The notes: a model not told the origin generated them from the letters alone. Numbered from the stretch's first letter, positions 16,170 through 28,916 are shown. The stretch: DNA of 64,000 nt from an uncultured Thalassolituus sp. (GCF_950066645.1 NZ_CATMFB010000001.1:248001-312000), one strand, 5' to 3'. Translations and numbers: made by a program.

Positions 16170-17816
16170 ATGGGGCCCGGTATGAACAGCGAATCACACC
16201 TCCAGGGAAAACGGATACTGATTGTCGACGATCTGGTGGAGGCCAGAAGTGCACTGAAAAGCATGTTAACCATGCTGGGTGCCGATCAGGTGGACAGTGC
16301 GACCGACGGACGTGAAGCCATGGGCTTCATTATGGAACACGACTATGACGTGATCTTTTCCGACTATAACCTCGGAAAAGGCAAAGACGGGCAACAGATT
16401 CTCGAAGAAGCCCGCTACACCAACCGCCTGAAGGCAGCGTCGTCTTTTGTGATGGTCACGGGCGAGAATGCCGTCGACCGGGTGATGGGGGCGCTGGAAT
16501 ACGATCCGGATGCTTATATCACTAAGCCGTTTACGCTCAGCATTCTGCGCGAGCGTCTGGGCCGCCTCTGGCAGATCAAAGACATTCTGCATCCTGTGAA
16601 TCAGGCCATCGATCTTGGTGAAACAGACTGGGCGATTGAGTTGTCGCAGCAAGTGCTTGCTAACCAGCCAAGGCTGCTTCTGCCTATTTCCCGACTGATT
16701 GGCAAACTGTGTCTGCGTCAGGAGCGTTTTGACGATGCGCTGGCTGCCTATGAGCGCGTTCTGGAGAGTCGTCCGGCGTCATGGGCCAGACTGGGGCAGG
16801 CGGTATGTCTGTATCACAAGGGTGAGCCTGACCGAGCGAAAGAGCTGATCGAAGCCACGTTACGGGATCATCCCATGTATGTGCAGTGTTACGACTGGCT
16901 GGCGCGCATCATGATGGACAAAGGTCAGCCAGAAGAGGCACAACAGCACTTGCAGTCTGCCGTTAAAATTTCTCCCAGAGCTGTACTCAGACAGATGGAA
17001 CTGGGCAGGCTTGCACTCGAAAACGACGATATCGACACTGCGCGAATCGCGTTTGAGCAGGCGGTTCGTCTGGGACGTTACTCCTGCTATAAATCCTCTG
17101 ACACCTATCTGAAATTTGTTCAGGTCGCGCAGTCTTCGTTAGATGGTGAAAACTCCAAAGAAAACCGCTTGCTCTGCTCGAAAGCCCTGCGCGCTATTGA
17201 TGAAATGCGTCAGGAGTACGTGGGTCAGCTGTCGGTTATTTTCCAGGCCAACATTGCTGAGAGCCACACGCACAAGCTGGTAAAAGACGATTCTAAGGCA
17301 CGCACGTCGGCCGACAAGGCTGAAAGCACCCTGGCGCGCATCAAGGAACCCACCGGCGAGCAGCGGGTGATTATGACCGAGACCTACGTGGATACCGGCC
17401 AGCATGAAAAAGCCCGTGACATGATCGACGTGCTCAGAACCACCGGCCTTGCGGGGGATCTGCTGGCACGTCTGGATGCCCTTGATGACCAGATGAACGA
17501 TATGAACATGCGCGAACGCTCTGCCGAGCTGAACGCTGAGGGTGTTAAGCACTACGAAGCCGGGCGGCTGGAGGAGGCGATTGCAGCCTTTGATCAGGCA
17601 ACGCGCTATGACGAGGCGGGCATCAGTGTCCTGCTGAATTCTATTCAGGCGAAGGTCAGTTACATCGAACGTAACGAGCTGGACGTTCCACAGCTGAAAG
17701 ACTGCTACCGGCTGCTGCGCCGGATCGGCAGTATCGGACGTCTGGATGAGCGTTACGACCGTTATGACCGATTGAAAACCACCTGCGAACGTTTGCGTCG
17801 CAGTGCCGGACTTTAA
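16170..17816 (+). CDS. response regulator receiver with TPR repeats
   Basis: RILIVDDLVEARSALKSML...DVIFSDYNLGKGKDGQ...ITKPFT followed by TPR-like repeats. Confidence 0.85.
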   Translation: MGPGMNSESHLQGKRILIVDDLVEARSALKSMLTMLGADQVDSATDGREAMGFIMEHDYDVIFSDYNLGKGKDGQQILEEARYTNRLKAASSFVMVTGENAVDRVMGALEYDPDAYITKPFTLSILRERLGRLWQIKDILHPVNQAIDLGETDWAIELSQQVLANQPRLLLPISRLIGKLCLRQERFDDALAAYERVLESRPASWARLGQAVCLYHKGEPDRAKELIEATLRDHPMYVQCYDWLARIMMDKGQPEEAQQHLQSAVKISPRAVLRQMELGRLALENDDIDTARIAFEQAVRLGRYSCYKSSDTYLKFVQVAQSSLDGENSKENRLLCSKALRAIDEMRQEYVGQLSVIFQANIAESHTHKLVKDDSKARTSADKAESTLARIKEPTGEQRVIMTETYVDTGQHEKARDMIDVLRTTGLAGDLLARLDALDDQMNDMNMRERSAELNAEGVKHYEAGRLEEAIAAFDQATRYDEAGISVLLNSIQAKVSYIERNELDVPQLKDCYRLLRRIGSIGRLDERYDRYDRLKTTCERLRRSAGL

Positions 17817-17835
17817 CAGGCAGCCAGGAGATCAG

Positions 17836-18465
17836 ATGAACTTTGAAGCGTTGGCCGGAGCCATTATTCATGACCTGAAAAACCAGCTGCAGTCGGTCGT
17901 CGGAGAAGGGGAGCGGATGCTGGATGCCGTGCCTGCGGAATATCACGATCAGATACGGCCATTCCTGAGCCGAACGCGCCGGGTCCATCAGGATGCGATG
18001 CAGCTGGTGACACTTTACCGCCTGACGCAGCGGGGCAATTTTTCGTCGGATGATGCCTGGCCAGCGGATACCGCCAACCATGCGTCTGAGTGCGTCGCCG
18101 TGCACTATCCGGACGTTCGTATCATGAACAACATAGATGCCGACTGTCAGGGGTTTTATAACGACTTCCTGTTGCAGATGGCTCTGACGAACCTGATCAA
18201 TAACAGTGCTCAGGCGGGCGCCAGTGAAATCTATCTGAGTGCTGAAGAGTCGGGAGCGGATCTGATTATCCGGGTGGAAGACAACGGGCCGGGCTTCAGC
18301 GAAGCACAGCTCAGCGGCGAATTCTCAGATGACAGCCGCTCGGGAATGGGGCTGTACTTCAATAAGCTGATTATTAAGCACCATTCTCGCCCTGGCCGGG
18401 CAGCATCGATGGAACTCAGCAACCGCCCGGAAGGCGGAGCCTGCGTTACTCTGACGCTTCCGTAG
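17836..18465 (+). CDS. sensor histidine kinase-like protein (short, HATPase_c)
   Basis: IIHDLKNQLQSV; ALTNLINNSAQAG; VEDNGPGFSEAQLSGEF; GMGLYFNKLI. Confidence 0.8.
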   Translation: MNFEALAGAIIHDLKNQLQSVVGEGERMLDAVPAEYHDQIRPFLSRTRRVHQDAMQLVTLYRLTQRGNFSSDDAWPADTANHASECVAVHYPDVRIMNNIDADCQGFYNDFLLQMALTNLINNSAQAGASEIYLSAEESGADLIIRVEDNGPGFSEAQLSGEFSDDSRSGMGLYFNKLIIKHHSRPGRAASMELSNRPEGGACVTLTLP

Positions 18466-19018
18466 CGGCTTCACCCACCGTAAACAGGCGGAAGCAGAAC
18501 TCTTTTGTGCTTTTGCAGCGATATTCATCCCAGTGGGCAGGAAATACTGGGGTCAGATTGCTTTCGTGTTCCACGTACACCAGTGCGCCGGGTAACAGCG
18601 TCAGCCGGTCGAGAGCCGGTTGCAGAAGCTCTTTGCCAAAGGGCGGATCAAGAAATACCAGATCGTAAGGCTCCGGGTTCTGATCTAACCAGACCAGAGC
18701 ATCGCCTGCCCAGACCTGCGCATTGCCTGCCCCAAGCGTCTGCAGATTTTCTTTTAACTGTATGGCCGCCTTGGGATTCTTCTCCAGAAAAATAACTTCT
18801 CTGGCACCGCGTGACAGTGCCTCGAACCCGAGGGCGCCGCTTCCAGCAAAAGCGTCGAGCACGCGGGCACCTTCAATATCGTGCTGCAGCCAGTTGAAGA
18901 GAGTCTCCCTGACGCGGTCGAGCGTCGGGCGCAGGCCATCAATGGCAGGAAAACGCAGGCGCCGGGAGCGCCACTCGCCACCGATAATGCGCAGCTGGTG
19001 ATGTGACTGTTTGCTCAA
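18446..19018 (-). CDS. rsmD: 16S rRNA (guanine(966)-N(2))-methyltransferase
   Basis: RIIGGEWRSRRLRFP...LRPTLDRVRETLFNWL...VLDAFAGSGALGFEALSRGA...LVFLDPPF. Confidence 0.95.
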   Translation of the reverse strand: MSKQSHHQLRIIGGEWRSRRLRFPAIDGLRPTLDRVRETLFNWLQHDIEGARVLDAFAGSGALGFEALSRGAREVIFLEKNPKAAIQLKENLQTLGAGNAQVWAGDALVWLDQNPEPYDLVFLDPPFGKELLQPALDRLTLLPGALVYVEHESNLTPVFPAHWDEYRCKSTKEFCFRLFTVGEAATEASE

Positions 19019-19764
19019 TGTGCTATCCGTCCGGTAACTGAATGAATGCAGGCTGCGTAGAGTGCAGCAGAGTCAGGCTGAGCCGAGCCAAGATCCTGAT
19101 ACAGGGCCTGGAGGTAATTTTCGGGCCAGCGATGGTAGGCAAGTTCACTCTGAATGTCGATGCTGCGCGTCGGTGACAGCCAGTCTTTGCGCAGCGAGCG
19201 CGTCGCCGCTTCGCGGAAGCCTGCCCACTGTGCGTTATCAGGCAGCGCGGCGCCGTTCACCGGCGCCGGAGTGCCCCAGCTGGCATTTGTCTGATCGTTG
19301 AACCAGTAAGCCCCCGCCGGATAACTGAGCTGACATTGTTGTCCGGCCCGGCTGAGTGGCGCTTTCAGTTGCAGGTGATGGATCAGCCAGGCAGCAGAGC
19401 TGCGCATATCTTCGTCGCTGAGTGGCCCCTGCAATGCGATACCCGCTGCGCGGGCGGCGGGCAGGGACGGTGCGGCGTCTTTTAGTGCAGAGGCCCAGTT
19501 TTCTGCCGGAATGCTCAGATGTAAGCGATAGCCTTCGGCGCCGCTGATCGCGATGGTGAGGGTGTCGCTGCGCAGGGTCTGCCAGCGCAGAGGAACACCC
19601 TCTGAGCTGTCCCAGAGTTGCCATTGCTGCGCCGGTAACGGCGCCAGTGTCAGGGGTTCGAGGGTGGCGTCTTCACCGCTATTGCGCAGGTTGATCCAGA
19701 CAATCAGCAGCATCGAGCCAATGATGATGACATTCAGAGAACGGCGACTGAGGCCATTGAGCAT
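19015..19764 (-). CDS. hypothetical protein, N-terminal TM anchor
   Basis: 249 aa ORF overlapping the rsmD start; hydrophobic N-terminus NVIIIGSMLLIVWINL. Confidence 0.6.
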   Translation of the reverse strand: MLNGLSRRSLNVIIIGSMLLIVWINLRNSGEDATLEPLTLAPLPAQQWQLWDSSEGVPLRWQTLRSDTLTIAISGAEGYRLHLSIPAENWASALKDAAPSLPAARAAGIALQGPLSDEDMRSSAAWLIHHLQLKAPLSRAGQQCQLSYPAGAYWFNDQTNASWGTPAPVNGAALPDNAQWAGFREAATRSLRKDWLSPTRSIDIQSELAYHRWPENYLQALYQDLGSAQPDSAALYAACIHSVTGRIAH

Positions 19765-19887
19765 TGGCGTTTTACTCCCTGTGAAATACAGAACCTGTGG
19801 GGGATTTAATGATACGATACCCGCCCAAGTTTAGACTGGCAGGCTTGCTCCTGCCTATCCTGACCGTGATGGACACTGAGAATCCCC

Positions 19888-21201
19888 ATGTTTGATTTCT
19901 TTAAGCGTAAGAAAAACAAGCCTGAAAGCCCAGCACCCGACGCTGTATCTGAGGTCGCTGAAGAGCAACAGACCGACACCGGTGTTGCTGCCGAACCCCT
20001 TCCCGAAACCGCTGAAGCGCCGGTTGCCACTCCCGGGCCGGTCGAGCCGGTCAGTGCATTGGTGACTGACACGGTGGCCGATGAGGTGGTGTCTGAAACC
20101 GAAGCTGTACTGCAGCAGGCTGCAGCACAGATTGAGGAGTCTGCGGAAGAAGCCGTTGTTGATGCCGCTGCCGCAGAAGAGCCTGAGGTTGAAGAGCCTG
20201 CAGCAGAGGACACCGCGTCAGCCAATGATGTGATGGTTCCGGTTGCGCAGCGCCCGGTCGAAGAGAAGAAAGGTTTCTTCGGTCGTATGCGCGCTGGTTT
20301 AAGTAAAACCCGCTCCAACTTTACCGATGGTCTCTCCAGTCTGTTGCTGGGCAAAAAAGAGATCGATGACGACCTGATGGAAGAGCTGGAAACCCAGCTG
20401 ATCATGGCAGATGTGGGCGTCGAGGCGACCACAGAAATCATTGGCCGTCTGACCAAACGGGTATCGCGCAAAGAGCTGAAAGATTCAGAAGCGCTTTACG
20501 AGGCCCTGATTGAAGAGCTTCAGGACATGCTGGCCGTTTCGCAGAAACCTCTGGTGATCGACAGCACCAAAAAGCCTTATGTGATTCTGATGGTTGGTAT
20601 CAATGGCGTTGGTAAAACCACCACCATTGGTAAGCTGGCCAAGCAGTTTCAGAACCGCGGAAAGAGCGTCATGCTGGCGGCGGGGGATACCTTCCGTGCC
20701 GCTGCGGTGGAGCAGCTTCAGGTCTGGGGCGAGCGGAATAATGTGCCGGTCGTTGCGCAGCATACCGGGGCCGACTCGGCGTCGGTTCTGTTTGATGCTG
20801 TCCAGGCGGCGACGTCGCGCAAAACCGATATTCTGATTGCAGATACCGCCGGGCGTCTGCATACCAAAGACAACCTGATGCAGGAACTGGAAAAGGTTGT
20901 CCGGGTCATGAAAAAAATTGATGACACAGCGCCGCATGAAGTCATGCTGGTTCTCGATGCGGGCACCGGCCAGAATGCCGTTAACCAGACCAAGCAGTTC
21001 CTGCAGTCGGTGGGCGTTACGGGTCTGACCCTGACTAAGCTCGACGGTACTGCGAAGGGCGGTATTATTTTCGCACTGGCGAAGCAGTTTGGGCTGCCAG
21101 TACGCTACATCGGTGTCGGGGAAGGGATTGATGATCTGCGTCCATTCAACGCGGATGATTTCACCCGTGCCCTGTTCCGCCACGACGAGAAGGACAGCTG
21201 A
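19888..21201 (+). CDS. ftsY: signal recognition particle receptor FtsY
   Basis: Acidic N-terminal region; VGINGVGKTTTIGKLA, DTFRAAAVEQL, DTAGRLHTKDNLMQEL, GTAKGG. Confidence 0.97.
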   Translation: MFDFFKRKKNKPESPAPDAVSEVAEEQQTDTGVAAEPLPETAEAPVATPGPVEPVSALVTDTVADEVVSETEAVLQQAAAQIEESAEEAVVDAAAAEEPEVEEPAAEDTASANDVMVPVAQRPVEEKKGFFGRMRAGLSKTRSNFTDGLSSLLLGKKEIDDDLMEELETQLIMADVGVEATTEIIGRLTKRVSRKELKDSEALYEALIEELQDMLAVSQKPLVIDSTKKPYVILMVGINGVGKTTTIGKLAKQFQNRGKSVMLAAGDTFRAAAVEQLQVWGERNNVPVVAQHTGADSASVLFDAVQAATSRKTDILIADTAGRLHTKDNLMQELEKVVRVMKKIDDTAPHEVMLVLDAGTGQNAVNQTKQFLQSVGVTGLTLTKLDGTAKGGIIFALAKQFGLPVRYIGVGEGIDDLRPFNADDFTRALFRHDEKDS

Positions 21202-21212
21202 CGGAGTCTCTC

Positions 21213-21890
21213 ATGAGCATGGTGCGCTTCGAGGGTGTTGGTAAACGCTACGCCGGTGGTAAAGACGCGCTGAGTAATATCAGCTTTGAACTGGCGAAAG
21301 GTGAGTTTGCCTTTCTGACAGGGCACAGTGGTGCAGGTAAAAGTACCCTGCTGAAACTGATGACTCTGATGGAGCGTCCCAGCCGTGGCACGGTCTACGT
21401 CGATGGTCAGGATCTTGGCCGTATGCGTTCGTCGCAGGTGCCGTATCTGCGCCGCCGCATTGGTACCGTATTTCAGAATCACCAGCTGCTTTTCGACCGT
21501 ACTGTGTTTGATAACGTGGCCTTGCCGCTTCTGGTTTCGGGATTTCAGCCCGCGGAAACCGCACGCCGGGTGCGCGCTGCACTCGATTCGGTAGGGTTGC
21601 TTGGCTATGAAGGTCGAAATCCGATCGAGTTGTCCGGTGGGGAGCAGCAGCGGGTCGGTATTGCCCGTGCGGTGGTCAACAAACCTAAGCTGCTACTGGC
21701 CGATGAACCGACCGGTAACCTGGACCCCGAACTCTCCGAAGAAATCATGAATCTCTTTCTGCGTTTTCAGCAGGTAGGAGTCACCGTACTGATTGCGACG
21801 CACGATATTTCCCTGATTGAACGCATGGGGCATCGCCGCCTGATTCTCGATCACGGTTCACTCTATGAGCGGGTGGAATATGGCCTCTAA
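21213..21890 (+). CDS. ftsE: cell division ATP-binding protein FtsE
   Basis: [40 protein letters not shown]. Confidence 0.96.
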   Translation: MSMVRFEGVGKRYAGGKDALSNISFELAKGEFAFLTGHSGAGKSTLLKLMTLMERPSRGTVYVDGQDLGRMRSSQVPYLRRRIGTVFQNHQLLFDRTVFDNVALPLLVSGFQPAETARRVRAALDSVGLLGYEGRNPIELSGGEQQRVGIARAVVNKPKLLLADEPTGNLDPELSEEIMNLFLRFQQVGVTVLIATHDISLIERMGHRRLILDHGSLYERVEYGL

Positions 21891-22845
21891 GGGATCTCCG
21901 GGCGCATCCGCCCGCACCATCGGTATTCAGGACCGCCTTCGTGCATGGGGACAGCAGCACCAGCTGGTGGCGGTTGAAACCCTGATGCGCCTTCTGTCGC
22001 GTCCGTTTGGCAGCATCATGACCTGGCTGGTGATCGCTATCGCACTCACTCTTCCGGGGGCGATGTGGATGACGCTGGATAACCTCGCGCAGCTGAGCAG
22101 CCGGTTCCAGGCGTCAGGCAGTATCAGTGTCTATCTCAAGCCCGCTACAGCGGATCGTGCCGGTCAGGCGTTATCAGAGCGCATTAAAGGGTTTGATCAT
22201 GTTGCAGGCGTTATCTATATCAGTGCTGATCAGGCACTGAAAGAATTCCGTGCAGGCAGTGGGCTGGGTGACGCACTCGATCTGCTGCCTGAGAATCCGC
22301 TGCCGGGCGTCATCGTGGTTGAGCCGTCTCTGACGGCGGGCCGGGACGATGTTCTGGCACTGGGAACCCGCCTCGAAAAAGAATCACTGGTTGATCTGGT
22401 CGATCTGGACACCGCCTGGCTGGATCGCCTGCATGCGCTGCTGGCGCTCAGTGAACGCATTATCTGGGTGTTGGGCAGTCTGCTCGCTCTCGCCATTGTG
22501 CTGGTGGTGGGTAACACCATCCGCCTGTCGATCGCTAACAGGGTTGATGAGATCCGGGTGACTAAGCTGGTGGGCGGCACCAACGCCTGGGTGCGTCGTC
22601 CTTTCCTTTATATGGGACTCTGGTTCGGTATGGTCGGTGGGCTGATGTCCTGGATACTGCTGGTGATTGGCTGGTTGCTGGTCAGCGGACCGGTGGAGCA
22701 GCTGGCCCAGTTGTATGGTTCAGAATACGAACTTCAGCCACTGTCAGCGGGCGCGGCGCTGGTCTTGTTAGGTGGCGCCATGTTGCTTGGCTGGGTGGGT
22801 GCCTGGTGGTCTGTGTTCCGTCATCTGCACCAGATTGAGCCCTGA
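21880..22845 (+). CDS. ftsX: cell division protein FtsX
   Basis: FtsX-type membrane protein (ISADQALKEFRAGSGLGDALDLLPENPLPGVIVV), follows ftsE. Confidence 0.95.
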   Translation: MASKGSPGASARTIGIQDRLRAWGQQHQLVAVETLMRLLSRPFGSIMTWLVIAIALTLPGAMWMTLDNLAQLSSRFQASGSISVYLKPATADRAGQALSERIKGFDHVAGVIYISADQALKEFRAGSGLGDALDLLPENPLPGVIVVEPSLTAGRDDVLALGTRLEKESLVDLVDLDTAWLDRLHALLALSERIIWVLGSLLALAIVLVVGNTIRLSIANRVDEIRVTKLVGGTNAWVRRPFLYMGLWFGMVGGLMSWILLVIGWLLVSGPVEQLAQLYGSEYELQPLSAGAALVLLGGAMLLGWVGAWWSVFRHLHQIEP

Positions 22846-22989
22846 CGTGGATCAGTGAATCCCGACGTTTTTATACACTCGGGGCCCATGGATACTGATA
22901 TTCTGAGATTGAGAGGTACGCCCGGCCGGAACAAATGCGGTCATTGGCGGTCTCATTGAGTCGGTGCTACACTGATTCGCGCACAAAAC

Positions 22990-23003
22990 GCCCGTATACG
23001 GGC
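22990..23003. promoter_or_regulatory. perfect palindrome GCCCGTATACGGGC in the rpoH leader
   Basis: 14-bp perfect inverted repeat 20 nt upstream of the rpoH ATG. Confidence 0.6.
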
Positions 23004-23023
23004 ATATCCAACAGGAGTGTGAG

Positions 23024-23893
23024 ATGAACACTGGTTTGCAAGCCGTTTATGCCATGTCGCCAGGTGCCAACCTGGACGCCTACATTACTACGGTTAATGC
23101 GATTCCTATGCTCTCGCCAGACGAAGAGAAAGAGCTGGCCGAGCGCTTTCATTACCATGAGGACCTGGAAGCAGCCCGTCAGCTGGTTCTGTCCCACATG
23201 CGCTTTGTCGTACATATTGCCCGCAGTTATTCCGGTTACGGACTCAACCAGGGCGACCTGATTCAGGAAGGCAACGTAGGCCTGATGAAAGCCGTTAAGC
23301 GCTTTGATCCTCAGGTTGGCGTTCGTCTGGTGTCCTTCGCGGTGCACTGGATCAAAGCTGAGATCCACGAATTTATCCTGAAGAACTGGCGCATTGTGAA
23401 AGTGGCTACCACGAAAGCACAACGTAAGCTGTTCTTTAATCTGCGTAGCCAGAAGAAAAAACTGGGTTGGCTGACTCAGGCCGAAGCCGAGTCAATCGCT
23501 GAAGATCTGGGCGTAGAAACCAAAACTGTGTTCGAGATGGAAGGTCGTCTCAATGCGCATGATGCCGCGTTTGATGCGGGTGCGGATGAAGATGATGATA
23601 CCGCGTGGCAGGCACCTGCCCATTATCTCGAAGACCATAGCTATGACCCTGCCCGCGTCGTTGAACGCGACAACTTCGAGCAGGACTCAAATGATCGTCT
23701 GCATCAGGCATTGAGTGATCTTGATGAGCGTAGCCGCACCATTCTTCAGCAGCGTTGGCTGACGGAAGAGAAAGCCACTCTGCACGAGTTGGCCGCGGTC
23801 TATAACGTTTCCGCTGAGCGTATCCGCCAGCTTGAAAAGAACGCGATGAAGAAACTCAAAGAGGCCATAGGCACCGAGCTTATGGTGGTCTGA
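23024..23893 (+). CDS. rpoH: RNA polymerase heat-shock sigma factor RpoH (sigma-32)
   Basis: [64 protein letters not shown]. Confidence 0.97.
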   Translation: MNTGLQAVYAMSPGANLDAYITTVNAIPMLSPDEEKELAERFHYHEDLEAARQLVLSHMRFVVHIARSYSGYGLNQGDLIQEGNVGLMKAVKRFDPQVGVRLVSFAVHWIKAEIHEFILKNWRIVKVATTKAQRKLFFNLRSQKKKLGWLTQAEAESIAEDLGVETKTVFEMEGRLNAHDAAFDAGADEDDDTAWQAPAHYLEDHSYDPARVVERDNFEQDSNDRLHQALSDLDERSRTILQQRWLTEEKATLHELAAVYNVSAERIRQLEKNAMKKLKEAIGTELMVV

Positions 23894-25104
<1,211 letters not shown>

Positions 25105-25105
<1 letters not shown>

Positions 25106-27258
25106 TGAGTCCAGGGGAAATAGTACCGATTCAGGAGCCGGGTATGGCGACGTCCGACACTGCACCAGATCTGACCAGCAGCGAGTTGTATATCAACCGT
25201 GAACTGAGTCATCTGCAGTTTAATATCCGCGTGCTTGCTCAGGCATTGGATGAAACTCATCCATTGCTGGATCGCCTGTTTTTCCTCTGCATTTTCAGTA
25301 AGAATCTCGACGAATTCTATGAAGTCCGGGTGGCGGATTTAGCTCACCAGCTGACATTCGCCCGGGAGCAGGCTGGTATCGATGGCCTGCACCCAGCTCA
25401 GGTACTTAACGAAATCTATGCCCTGTGCAGTATTAACGTTGCCCGTCAGTACGAGATTCTTAACGACACTCTGCTGCCTGCACTGAAGCAGGAAAATATC
25501 CATTTTCTGCGCCGTGCCGAATGGACCGAAGATCAGCGTCAGTGGATACGTGAGTACTTCGACGAAAATGTTCAGCCGCTGGTCAGTCCGATCGGACTGG
25601 ACCCCTCACACCCGTTCCCGCGTCTGGTAAATAAGAGCCTGAACTTTATCGTCGCTCTGGAAGGAAAAGACGCCTTTGGCCGTGAAACCGGCCTCGCGAT
25701 TATTCCTGCTCCGCGTTCTCTGCCCCGGACCGTTCGCCTGCCCGACGAATTGACCGAAGGAGGGGATCACTTTGTCTTCCTGTCGTCGATTATTCACGAA
25801 TATGCCGATGAGCTTTTCCCTGGGATGTCGGTGAAAGGTTGCTATCAGTTCCGGGTGACCCGAAACGCTGACCTGGATATCGATCATGAAGAAACGTCTG
25901 ATCTGGCTTCTGCACTCGAAGATGAACTGCACTCGCGTAACTTCGGTGAAGAGATGCGTCTGGAAGTCGCAGATAATTGCCCGGACGAGCTGATCGCATT
26001 TCTGCTGCGTCAGTTTAATCTGGAAGAAACCGATCTGTATAAAGTAAATGGACCGGTTAACCTTGGACGACTGATTGAAGTCATTGATCAGATTAACCGC
26101 CCGGACCTCCGCTACGCGCCATTTACTCCGGGGCTGCCCAAAAATGTGAACTTTAAGAAGAGCATTTTTGAAAGTATCCGGTCGAAAGACACTCTGTTGT
26201 TACACCCTTATGAGTCTTTTACCCCGGTGGTCGATTTACTGCGGGAAGCGGCAAAAGATCCGGGTGTCCGCGCGATTAAGCAGACGCTTTACCGCACCGG
26301 TGCTAAGTCAGAAATCGTTAATGCACTGGTGGATGCGGCCCGCAACGGTAAAGAAGTGACGGTTGTCATCGAGCTGCGTGCCCGCTTCGATGAAGAAGAA
26401 AACCTCTATCTCGCAAACCGCCTTCAGGAAGCCGGAGCGGTGGTTGTTTACGGCGTGGTGGGTTACAAAACGCACGCAAAAATGATGCTGATCGTACGCA
26501 AAGAAGGCGCGATTTATCGTCGCTATGTGCACCTTGGCACCGGCAACTACCATGCGGGGAATGCGCGCGCTTATACCGATTACAGCTTTATGACCTGTGA
26601 CGACTCCATCTGTGAAGACGTTCATAAGGTATTTCAGCAGTTGACGGGTATGGGTGAAGTCATGCGGGTGAAGAAGCTGTTTCATGCACCTTTTACCCTG
26701 CATAAGCGACTCATTCAGATGATAGATCGGGAACGCGAGGTTGCAGAGGCGGGGCGCCCGGCACTGATCCGGATGAAAGCCAATGGTCTCACAGAGCCCA
26801 AGGTGATCCGCGCACTTTATCGCGCATCGCAGGCGGGCGTTAAAATCGAATTAATCATTCGTGGCATGTGTAGCCTGCGTCCGGGCATTGCGGGTGTGTC
26901 TGAGAATATTGAGGTCCGTTCTATTATCGGGCGCTTTCTTGAGCACACGCGGGTGTTCTATTTCCTGAACGACGGCAAAGACGAGATCTACGCGGCCAGC
27001 GCCGATCTGATGGAGCGGAATCTGCTGCGTCGCGTCGAGACAGCGTTTCCGATTGAGAGTAATAAACTCAAAGAGCGGATGAAAGAAGAGCTGGAAATCT
27101 GCATGAAGGACAACACCCAGGCCTGGATTCTTCAGTCAGATGGCAGCTATGTCCGTCAGCAGCCGGCCGAAGGTGAAGAACCGCTGTCTGCTCAGAACTG
27201 GCTTCTGGACCGGCTTGCCGCCAGCAGCGGCGCTGCCACAGCGCCGCCTGCCAGTTGA
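25105..27258 (+). CDS. ppk1: polyphosphate kinase 1
   Basis: YINRELSHLQFN, LLLHPYESFTPVVDLLREAAKDPGVRAIKQTLYRTG, YVHLGTGNYHAGNAR, IIRGMCSLRPG. Confidence 0.97.
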
Positions 27259-28767
27259 TCAGCTGAGCGCAACTTCCAGCCCTGCCTGTTTCTGCAGGGC
27301 TATTTCTTCTTCCAGATCTCGTGCGGTCAGCGAGTGATTATCCAGCCAACCTTCTGGCATCCGGATCGACAGGTTATCTCCCTCCACAGACAGAGAGGGG
27401 ACCGGCACGTCATACGCTTCGCGACTGTGATTGAGGACAACGGCTAACCGCAGAATCCTGATTAACCAGAGGGCCTGAGTCTGTTGGCGTTTAGGCAACA
27501 TCTGTAATTCTTCAGGGTGAATTTTACGTCTGTGATTGCGCACAAGAATGGCCAGCAGCAATTGCCCCTGTCGGGTAAAACCGAGCATGTCTGAGTGCTG
27601 TAGCAGATACGCGCCGTGTTTGTGAAAGCCACTGTGCGCGATGCTTAAGCCGATTTCGTGGACGCCGGCGGCCCAGCCGAGCCAGGCCTGAGCGTCTTTC
27701 GGCAGTGAAATATCCTTACGGATCTGGCGCAACAGTTCCTGTGCCGTCAGTTCTACCCGTTCAGCCTGTTGGGCATCCACATAAAAGCGCTCTTTCATCG
27801 ACTGAATGGTACGCCCCCGGACATCTTCGTGATCGGAACGGCCAACCAGATCCCACAGTGCCCCTTCACGCAGCGCACCGTCGGAATAGCGCATGTGAGA
27901 GAGTTTAAAGGTGCGGAACACCGCCGCGAGAATCGCCAGGCCACCGATAAATACCTGACGGCGGTCGGGTTTGACGCCCGAGATGGTCAGTTCAGTGGTT
28001 TTATTAAAACTCAGGCAGTGATCAATTACCTTAGCGAGGCCGTCTTCGGTGATCCCTTCGTCGCCCCATTGATTGGCAATGATGGCCTGCTCAACGGCCC
28101 GGATAGTGCCTGAAGAACCAATTTCGCTTTCCCAGCCGATGCTGCGGTACTGCGCACGGATATTCAGCAATTCCTGTTCGGCGGCGGCAACCGCGTCTTT
28201 GAAATGCTTACGGTTGATTTCGCCATCCGGAAAAAAGCGGCGGGTAAACGAAACACAGCCCATGTGCAGGCTTTCCAGAGCCCGGGTTTCGAAACGTTCG
28301 CCAATGATAAATTCGGTGCTGCCCCCGCCGATATCGACCACCAGACGGCGGCCACCGTCATCGGCCTGGGTGTGGGCTACCCCAAGATAAATCAAACGGG
28401 CTTCTTCCCGGCCGGAGATTACCTCTACCGGATACCCCAGAACCTCTTCTGCCCGGTCAATAAATTCGCGCCGGTTACGGGCGGCTCGCAGAGCATTGGT
28501 TGCGAATACGACGACCCGCGATGGGTCCATATTCTGTAGTCTTTGTCCGAATTCGCTCAGGCAGGAGATGCCGCGCTGGATCGCTTCTTCGGAAAGATTG
28601 CCATTTTTGTCCAGTCCAGCGGCCAGCTGAACTTTCTGTCCGCGGCGTTCCAGGGTCCGTAATTCTCCCTGAAACTCTTCTGCCACCATCATATGGAAGC
28701 TGTTTGATCCCAGATCGACTGCTGCGAGACGCTGTGTTTCAGCGGAAATTCCCGGAGTATTGCTCAT
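27259..28767 (-). CDS. ppx: exopolyphosphatase (Ppx/GppA family)
   Basis: AAVDLGSNSFHMMVAE, VFATNALRAARN, VVDIGGGSTEFIIG; likely start MSNTPGISAE. Confidence 0.95.
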   Translation of the reverse strand: MSNTPGISAETQRLAAVDLGSNSFHMMVAEEFQGELRTLERRGQKVQLAAGLDKNGNLSEEAIQRGISCLSEFGQRLQNMDPSRVVVFATNALRAARNRREFIDRAEEVLGYPVEVISGREEARLIYLGVAHTQADDGGRRLVVDIGGGSTEFIIGERFETRALESLHMGCVSFTRRFFPDGEINRKHFKDAVAAAEQELLNIRAQYRSIGWESEIGSSGTIRAVEQAIIANQWGDEGITEDGLAKVIDHCLSFNKTTELTISGVKPDRRQVFIGGLAILAAVFRTFKLSHMRYSDGALREGALWDLVGRSDHEDVRGRTIQSMKERFYVDAQQAERVELTAQELLRQIRKDISLPKDAQAWLGWAAGVHEIGLSIAHSGFHKHGAYLLQHSDMLGFTRQGQLLLAILVRNHRRKIHPEELQMLPKRQQTQALWLIRILRLAVVLNHSREAYDVPVPSLSVEGDNLSIRMPEGWLDNHSLTARDLEEEIALQKQAGLEVALS

Positions 28768-28916
28768 GTCCTTGAAATCCAAACCTTTTAGCCCGATATA
28801 GTAGAAATATGCAATGCCGGTTAGGTATGTGTCCAGCGGATAATCCAATTGATTCCCGGGCGCGGCGGCGTACAATAACCCGGCTTTCTACGATATCCGT
28901 CCTACAGGGGAAACAC

